Shown here: positions 59,301 through 64,000 of the stretch, piece by piece
Numbering within the stretch: the first letter of the stretch is position 1
Layout of the letters: every line of letters begins with the position of its first letter
NCBI RefSeq assembly: GCF_036417845.1
Contig: NC_089979.1
Location: 28,337,958-28,401,957, forward strand
Direction of reading: 5' to 3'
DNA length: 64,000 bases
From: Apteryx mantelli
Taxonomy: Eukaryota > Chordata > Aves > Apterygiformes > Apterygidae
Notes under the pieces: model-generated
What the model saw: the letters and a program-made list of their open reading frames with translations, nothing else
The model's database searches: none
Told to the model about the DNA's origin: nothing
Position numbers and translations under genes: made by a program

Positions 59301-62253
59301 AAGTACCTGTAATAACAGTGAACAACATGTCAAGGAAAAGAGTCACTTCAAAAAAGCAGGGAAAGGGAGATTAGGTATTTATCTTCACAGTAATGCCAGG
59401 AGATTAGTTGAAAAGATAAAAGAATTAGCTTTCAATGTGAACCACAAGATGATAAGGTATGCATTATATTGGACATGGTAAGGACATGAATGCAACTGGA
59501 TAAATGATCTGAAGGTGTTTAAAACAGCTTAGAATAAAAAAGAGAATAATGTTGTGACAAAGTCTAAACCATGAATAGGGAGGATAATTATTGCATTTGT
59601 AACTCTCAGGACCCACCTCAAGTCTGATCTGAAGCTCTACTGGGGAAGGCGGCAAAGGAATCTTTGCCTCCAGGTCAAGCTGAAAAGCTTTAATTTAAAA
59701 TGCCCTTTCCTCTGCAATACAGAGACACAATGGATAAAAAGGAGTCATAGCAATTTGTACTGTTGTGAACAAAATGTCTTCCCAGTGTTGAAGCCTTTTG
59801 AGGAAAAAAAAGGGGGGGGGGGAATGTGGTAGTGGAAGAAAATTATTTTGCAGTTGTGGCAGTTATGGTGCTCCGTGCCCCAAAGACAGACCTGAAAAAT
59901 CAGACACAGTATATGTCTTTTGCCTGAAAATATTTCTCAATTTTTCAAAGTTTGAAGGCATAAACACTGGTTCATTAGTGATAGCTCATATACATGAGAC
60001 AACATTCCTTTATTGCTGTTGGTAGAAAATGTGTGCTCACATATTAGAGGTATACCTGCACACTGGCACGTATAATATAGAGCAGAAGCATAACTACCAG
60101 AGACCACAGAAGTCTGTGCTATTAACACATAATTTAGTTAGGTCAGTCATGTAGCTTTACAGCATGACAGGAAATCTACCATCAAGACAAATCATTTCAT
60201 TTTAAATCCTTTTTCAGCAGCAACTGTCCAAGAACATCTCTTGCTTGGTCTCAACACCAAATCAAAGTGGGATATAGAAAGATTAAAAGTGAGATGTCTT
60301 TGGTTCTATTTGACTCAAAATTCTCTTGACTTAAAATTCTCCTGATAAATGAAAGTTAATGGAAATATGATCTGCAAATTCAAAAAGAAAAAGTTTGGGA
60401 AACCCACAGATTATTTCAAAGGAATTCACAAATTATATACAGTCCATCCTCATCTTTTATACTTGGACTATGCACCTATATTGCAAGATGTCTACACACA
60501 CAAATGTGAGGAGAACACCACTGGGTCTGCCTTCATACTTTCTTTGGGTTTTCATTAGCACCCCTCCCCCCCATCCCAAAATTCTAACACTGAGGAACTT
60601 TCACTATACATTAAGAACAGTGTGATATTTATTCTTCCCCCAGCTGGAAAGCGGATCTTTCCTCTCAGGAGCTAAAGGTCTCTTTACCAGCTGCTGTTAT
60701 CTCGCATAGAAAGTACATTGCGTTCTCCTCCTCCTGGCACTGCCTGCGGCAGCACACTAGCCAAAGGACTGAAAGCGGAGTCACAAATTCCATTCGCCTC
60801 TCGCCTAGCAAAGGCTTTTCTGCCTGTATTGCGACCTGTGACACGGACTGTTGCAGTAAACAAAAGGGTGAGGGGTCATTAAAACATATCCTGAAAACTG
60901 CATAGCTAGTTTTTAGGCTGTCTTTGTTGCTGGATACAACCCAATGTCAGCAACAATTGTTTGAAGAGCGGCAAGTACCTGTGCTGTTATTTATTATTTA
61001 CAGTGTGCCATAAATATACTGAATATGACACTTGGTGCATTATTGCTTTTGAAAAGCAACAACATTTTTGATGATGAAGCAGAAGAATGGGTAGCAAACA
61101 GCTACTACAATTAGACTTTGACATGTCTTTGTGCGGCAAAAAATGAAAGGGAAAGAGAAGGTAGTATGCTGTGACAGGGACCATCCACTGACAGTATATA
61201 CATCTAAAAATTTAACTGTATATACAAATAGCAATTCAGTTTTTGAAGCTACACTGCATGAATACCTACAGCAAGATATGCAAACTACAGTCAAAAGGAG
61301 GAGTTTGTTTATTGACTCATATTTTAGGAAAAGGGTTTCAAAAATCACTTTGGTTTCCAGGGATTAGTAGGAGTTTTCCTTTGAAAAGGAGAGTCCTCAC
61401 TTGCCTAACTCCACACATTCTGAACATATCTGTATTACAGAATTGTAAAATACCATCTGTAGCTTAGCTGATGCTGTTTAAGATCTGAAGAATGAAGACT
61501 ACGCACTGGTATCACCTAATGCCTTAATGGACATGCATTCACATTGCTAGTACAGAATATTCCCAACTGTAGCTGTTGCCCAGATGAGGCCCAAGATTTA
61601 CAACAACAGAGCTGTAATGAAGCACTGGGTTTGGTTTACTAGAAGAGAACGTAGCAACCTTTGAACAATGTCTGTCGCTATTGTACCCTATATTCTCCGA
61701 GCAGCTCATCAGTTTCTCAGTTTTATGAGTTCTAAATTTCTTTTTTCTTTTATTAAAGAAACTGTGCAGTCAAGTGTACAGCAGTTTCAGCTACTGCTTC
61801 AAACTAATCAGGTGAAATGCATAACTCCTGGATTTTTATTATTTGATAGTAACAGTGTCCAAAATTACATTTCAAAAAAATTCATTTCACAAAAACTTCA
61901 CTGTGGAAAGAAAATACCAATTCAACTTAAACCAACTTTTCTCTTAGTTCAATGTTTGTATGGAAAAATAATTAAGCAGTCCACTTAGAAAGCCATAATC
62001 TGTTCATGAGCATGCAGGTATCAATTTTATCTTATGAGAATTTTTCCATGTTCCAGTTGCTTCATTCCTTATTACATGCTGCAAAAGGCAGTAATAATTT
62101 TTATAGCCAAATATCTCTTCATAAGATACCAGGTGGCTTTCAATATTTACTATTTAAGTCATGCATGAAATTTAAACATTACGAAAAATGACTTACCCGT
62201 TGACATTCCTGAAATATGCACATTTTCAGAATGTTCTGCAAGAGCACCGTTTC
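37444..62253 (-). CDS. LRP12: LDL receptor-related protein 12 gene, exons 2-7 (exon 1 off window)
   Basis: LRP12 (ST7/Mig13a) is a type I plasma-membrane protein of the LDLR superfamily with CUB and LDLa modules and a long cytoplasmic tail. Six exons join in frame: 62253-62197, 52170-52035, 50520-50318, 45813-44712, 44076-43944 and 38307-37444. They encode about 830 residues. Human LRP12 is 859 residues, so only the signal-peptide exon is missing, beyond the right edge. Order: CUB1, LDLa 1-2, CUB2, LDLa 3-5, transmembrane helix (about 44815-44745) and tail. The Cys, Ser-Asp-Glu and calcium-binding acidic residues of the LDLa modules are intact. The tail carries PPSY (exon 6) and ends in an acidic cluster followed by LLL. 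Similarity to human LRP12 is very high throughout. Human 5'-UTR CGG expansions in this gene cause oculopharyngodistal myopathy, but that exon is not in this window. Confidence 0.97.
41335..41465 (+). repeat. Short internal repeats in the LTR U3
   Basis: Four related units of the form GATATGC.CAAG.(A)CTG or ACCTGCACAAAGCTG occur in this stretch, together with repeated TTAACAGGACTRAAGT blocks. Repeats of this kind in U3 are typical of enhancer duplications; that function is inferred. Confidence 0.6.
41888..41953 (+). repeat. Direct repeat near the LTR 3' part
   Basis: GTTATCCTTTCTAAATTAG occurs twice about 35 bp apart, each copy followed by TAA. Confidence 0.85.
43944..44076 (-). CDS. LRP12: LRP12 coding exon 6 (juxtamembrane tail)
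   Basis: 133 bp encoding (R)[19 protein letters not shown] through FPVCSPNQ. The acceptor is TAAAAG|ATCATT and the donor CCAG|GTAAGA; it ends in phase 0. It contains PPSY, a PPxY motif of the kind bound by WW domains. Binding itself is inferred from the motif only. Confidence 0.96.
44077..44711 (-). other. LRP12 intron 5
   Basis: GT-AG intron of 635 bp, AT-rich, with a palindromic AT segment at 44332-44380. Confidence 0.85.
44332..44380. repeat. AT-rich inverted repeats
   Basis: TTATAATATT and AATATTATAA alternate here, so the segment can pair with itself as hairpins or a cruciform. It is intronic and of unknown significance. Confidence 0.7.
44712..45813 (-). CDS. LRP12: LRP12 coding exon 5 (LDLa repeats, CUB2, TM)
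   Basis: 1102 bp, the large ectodomain exon. LDLa1 runs [16 protein letters not shown] (about 45793-45689) and LDLa2 runs [18 protein letters not shown]2 runs from [12 protein letters not shown] to ATYQVDGFC. LDLa3-5 end [16 protein letters not shown] and DGSDEENC. A hydrophobic helix, [20 protein letters not shown], follows, then [13 protein letters not shown]. The acceptor is TTTCAG|GGAAAT and the donor CGAAG|GTGAGT. Confidence 0.97.
45814..50317 (-). other. LRP12 intron 4 with an old CR1 relic
   Basis: GT-AG intron of 4.5 kb. It includes a diverged CR1 3' fragment at 46774-47090, directly followed by an A-rich low-complexity run (about 47090-47160). The remainder is unique. Confidence 0.85.
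46774..47090 (-). repeat. Old, diverged CR1 3' fragment
   Basis: Plus-strand blocks CACAGAATAATTTAGATTGC, CCTGGAGGTCACCTAGTC and CCCTGCTTGAAGCAAGG match the reverse complement of a CR1 3' end, followed by GGAATATCTTCAAAGTTGGA and ACAACCTGTTC. It is much more decayed than copies A-C, so it is an older insertion on the minus strand. Confidence 0.85.
50318..50520 (-). CDS. LRP12: LRP12 coding exon 4 (end of CUB1)
   Basis: 203 bp encoding [19 protein letters not shown] to [11 protein letters not shown], finishing CUB1 with its third and fourth cysteines (RRC, RACG). The acceptor is TTTCAG|CTTTCA and the donor GCTG|GTATGT, with split codons on both sides. Serines stand where human has Asn-Leu after RRC; otherwise it is strongly conserved. 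Confidence 0.95.
50521..52034 (-). other. LRP12 intron 3
   Basis: GT-AG intron of 1.5 kb with an A run at about 51598-51609. Nothing else recognised. Confidence 0.85.
52035..52170 (-). CDS. LRP12: LRP12 coding exon 3 (start of CUB1)
   Basis: Reads (A)[19 protein letters not shown] through NPGEIITI plus two bases; 136 bp. The acceptor is ATTTTAG|CTTGTG and the donor ATAAG|GTAACA. It contains the first two CUB1 cysteines (ACGD and INCSW). The open frame continues upstream only through an (ATT/GTT)n intronic microsatellite, which is not coding. Confidence 0.95.
52171..52208. repeat. (TAA/CAA)n microsatellite beside the exon 3 acceptor
   Basis: Interrupted AAT/AAC trinucleotides. On the minus strand they form a T-rich (ATT/GTT)n stretch that serves as the pyrimidine-rich tract before TTTTAG|CTTGTG. 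Confidence 0.9.
55460..57775 (-). pseudogene. Broken pogo/Tigger transposase remnant
   Basis: Reads in pieces on the minus strand: an N-terminal portion right of 57130 and a C-terminal portion left of 55948, separated by the nested CR1 and a missing middle block. The clearest open piece is 55796-55563 (77 codons, [10 protein letters not shown] and [11 protein letters not shown]). Frameshifts and stops interrupt the rest. Loss of the central DDD/DDE region means no transposase activity is possible. Confidence 0.85.
55949..57117 (+). mobile_element. CR1 LINE copy C nested in the Tigger element
   Basis: A 1.17-kb 5'-truncated CR1 on the plus strand. It contains [14 protein letters not shown], an in-frame TAG at 56069-56071 at the RWIENWL Trp position, then an open frame of 311 codons (56108-57043) through [11 protein letters not shown] to the ORF2 end, and a 3' UTR ending CAACCATTCTGTGAT. 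It is flanked by TCTTGCTGTCAG at 55937-55948 and 57118-57129, a 12-bp target duplication made of Tigger sequence. Motif A (SKAFDTVSH) differs from copies A and B (RNAFDTVPH), so C belongs to a different sub-lineage. Confidence 0.95.
59803..59821. repeat. A-run followed by G-run
   Basis: About eight A then ten G residues. A simple mononucleotide tract, prone to length change and to sequencing error. Confidence 0.85.
62197..62253 (-). CDS. LRP12: LRP12 coding exon 2 (57-bp cassette)
   Basis: Encodes [19 protein letters not shown] just after the signal peptide. The acceptor is TTTTAG|GAAACG and the donor ACGG|GTAAGT. At 57 bp it begins and ends so that skipping keeps the frame. Human LRP12 is reported with an isoform shorter by 19 residues, which matches loss of this exon, so it is probably alternatively spliced here too. 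Confidence 0.93.
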
Positions 62254-64000
62254 CTAAAATTAAACATAATGAATAAGCTAATTTCCAAGATAAAATTTGT
62301 AAAAATTCTTCTGATACCCTTTTACAGAACAAAAAGAACAAAACTGAACTTATTTTAATTAACATTAAATATTAAAGGCCCTAGGCTCATTTTAGTGAAA
62401 AACTTTGGGGAAGACTAGAGAAAAAGTTATTATACAATGAAAATAAAAACAAGCATCATTAATGTATAAGGAACAATTAAACATACTAGAAAGTTAAAGA
62501 GGGAGTAGTAGTTAAGTAAAGTAGGGATAGTAGTTAGAGCTTTGAGGAATTTCAGACATTTTAGATGTTTTTTTGCAGCATTTTGCTTCAACTCTTATTT
62601 TCTTCTCCAAGAAAGGTTTATTTTAATGCTTCTTCCCCATCTCCTCCTAGATGAAGATATCCAAGTAAATGCTATGCAAATGAAGACATCTATGGGAATT
62701 AACATTCATAACAAATGCTGCCTACACCCTTTACTCAGAAAGATATTTCGGAGGTAATGGATAAGCTACCACCAAGAGAAATTCCCCAATTTTCATTAAA
62801 AATAAGTATACTTGAAAAATAACAGGGGGGGAAAAAAAAAAAAAAAAAATCAAAAAACATGTGCTAAACACAAGTTAGAGACAAAGAAGTCACTTCTCCA
62901 TTTTCCCCACTCAGCTTTCACTCTCCTCTCCTTTACTCTGCATCTTCTCTTTCAACCTTTACAAAAGCCTTTTATTAAACCTTCTAAGCATTTCGAGAAG
63001 ACAGAGCTATTTTCAAAAATGAACTGCACTGATCATCACTGGGGAATCTAGAATTTGAAATACATCAGTAAGAAAGTTTTAAAACCACAACTCAATCCCT
63101 CAAATTTTTGTTAAATTAAAATTTGCTATGTCACAGATGTTTTTAAACCTGCAAAATTAGTTTCACCAGCAATGCAATATGTGAAGTGCAACATCTTGGG
63201 GTAGCAAGAACCTTAACACACAAAGGTTACTCAAAATCCTGTTGTATCAAACTTAAAGAAACTCAGAGTTGACCTAAAACAGATATATCTAAACAAGCAT
63301 CTCGGTGCTCCTCAGCTACAGTGGTTATAAATAAAATGCTTCAGAAATTGCTCCTGAGGTTGGCAACAAATAGGCAATGACAATTTTTTACTTCCCAAAA
63401 GATCCACACAACGTAATTAGAAGTCTGATGATCAGAATTTGTAGAAAAATACAAATTTTATCCCCCCTCCCCAAATCCATGGACTCTTAAAGGGGTTTTA
63501 TCTTCCCCAGTGTTTTTTCAAGTATTAATTTTACTGCAGATATTTACATATAATAAATATTTACATAGGAGTTGTTTTGACTCAATAAAGATAAAATAAG
63601 CCCTCAAAAAACTACAATTATCCTCAAGTTCAAAAAGAAGTACTTTAAAACCAAAACTATTGTTTACAAAAAGTAGTGTGTTAGGGAGCAACTATTTCCA
63701 ATATAAAATCTCCCTGTAATTAAAAAAAAAAAAAAAACTCCTTGATAATTTCTCTATTTTGCACTCAAATTGACTTTTTAAGAAATGTTCATCACTTTGA
63801 TTTCATTTCTTCAGTAATATTTAGTTCTAAATTTACAAAAAACCCCATCTTTGTTGTAAAGTGATTTTACTTGCAACTGATGATTCCACAGAAGCACATT
63901 TCAGATTTTGTGTTGTTTTCTATTATTACAATTAACCTTCAGGAAAACATTAACACATTTCAAGACCTTTTGTTTTAAGTTAAAAATCTCCTATTGAGAT
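62254..64000 (-). other. LRP12 intron 1 (partial)
   Basis: Runs off the right edge. AT-rich with A runs at about 62830-62849 and 63722-63737. No signal-peptide exon or CpG island is visible, so the LRP12 promoter lies outside the window. Confidence 0.8.

Larger units (their letters stand above)
52171..62196 (-). other. LRP12 intron 2 with nested transposons
   Basis: GT-AG intron of 10.0 kb, the largest complete intron in the window. It carries an interrupted (TAA/CAA)n microsatellite at 52171-52208 beside the exon 3 acceptor, the Tigger1-like element with nested CR1 copy C (55244-58192) and an A8G10-type run at 59803-59821. The rest is unique AT-rich sequence without supportable genes. Confidence 0.85.

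Overview
This window is vertebrate nuclear DNA and almost certainly avian. The gene order is the amniote DPYS-LRP12 pair (human 8q22.3). The dominant repeats are CR1 LINEs with the bird-type 3' end of tandem ATTCTGTG units. There are no Alu, B1 or L1 elements. A crocodilian or turtle source is less likely but cannot be excluded by eye.

Layout. Both genes read on the minus strand, so transcription runs from right to left. LRP12 (low-density lipoprotein receptor-related protein 12) occupies the right half: coding exons 2-7 lie between 62253 and 37444. The signal-peptide exon lies beyond the right edge, and the 3' UTR lies left of 37444. DPYS (dihydropyrimidinase, second step of uracil and thymine breakdown) occupies the left part: coding exons 1-7 lie between 23184 and 6735. 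The last roughly 100 residues lie beyond the left edge. All complete introns have GT-AG ends, and reading frames stay in phase across every junction I could check. DPYS starts inside a CpG island (about 22860-24270). A 12-14 kb intergenic interval, with no gene I can recognise, separates it from the end of LRP12.

Mobile DNA. There are three large CR1 copies: A at 19554-20825 (+) in DPYS intron 1, B at 31961-34088 (-) between the genes, and C at 55949-57117 (+) in LRP12 intron 2. There are also short or old CR1 relics at 2302, 24533 and 46774. A 773-bp solo LTR of an endogenous retrovirus with a 5-bp target duplication sits antisense in LRP12 intron 6. Most striking is a TcMar-Tigger DNA transposon at 55244-58192. 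It resembles the mammalian Tigger1 family closely from end to end, has lost an internal block, and carries CR1 copy C nested inside it.

The two genes do not form a pathway. DPYS is a cytosolic zinc amidohydrolase, and LRP12 is a type I membrane receptor; their adjacency is ancestral synteny. I see no bacterial-type system, CRISPR array, tRNA or rRNA. The points most worth following up are the Tigger1-like element in a bird-type genome, the ORF2 lesions shared by the three CR1 copies, and a possible unannotated upstream coding exon of DPYS.
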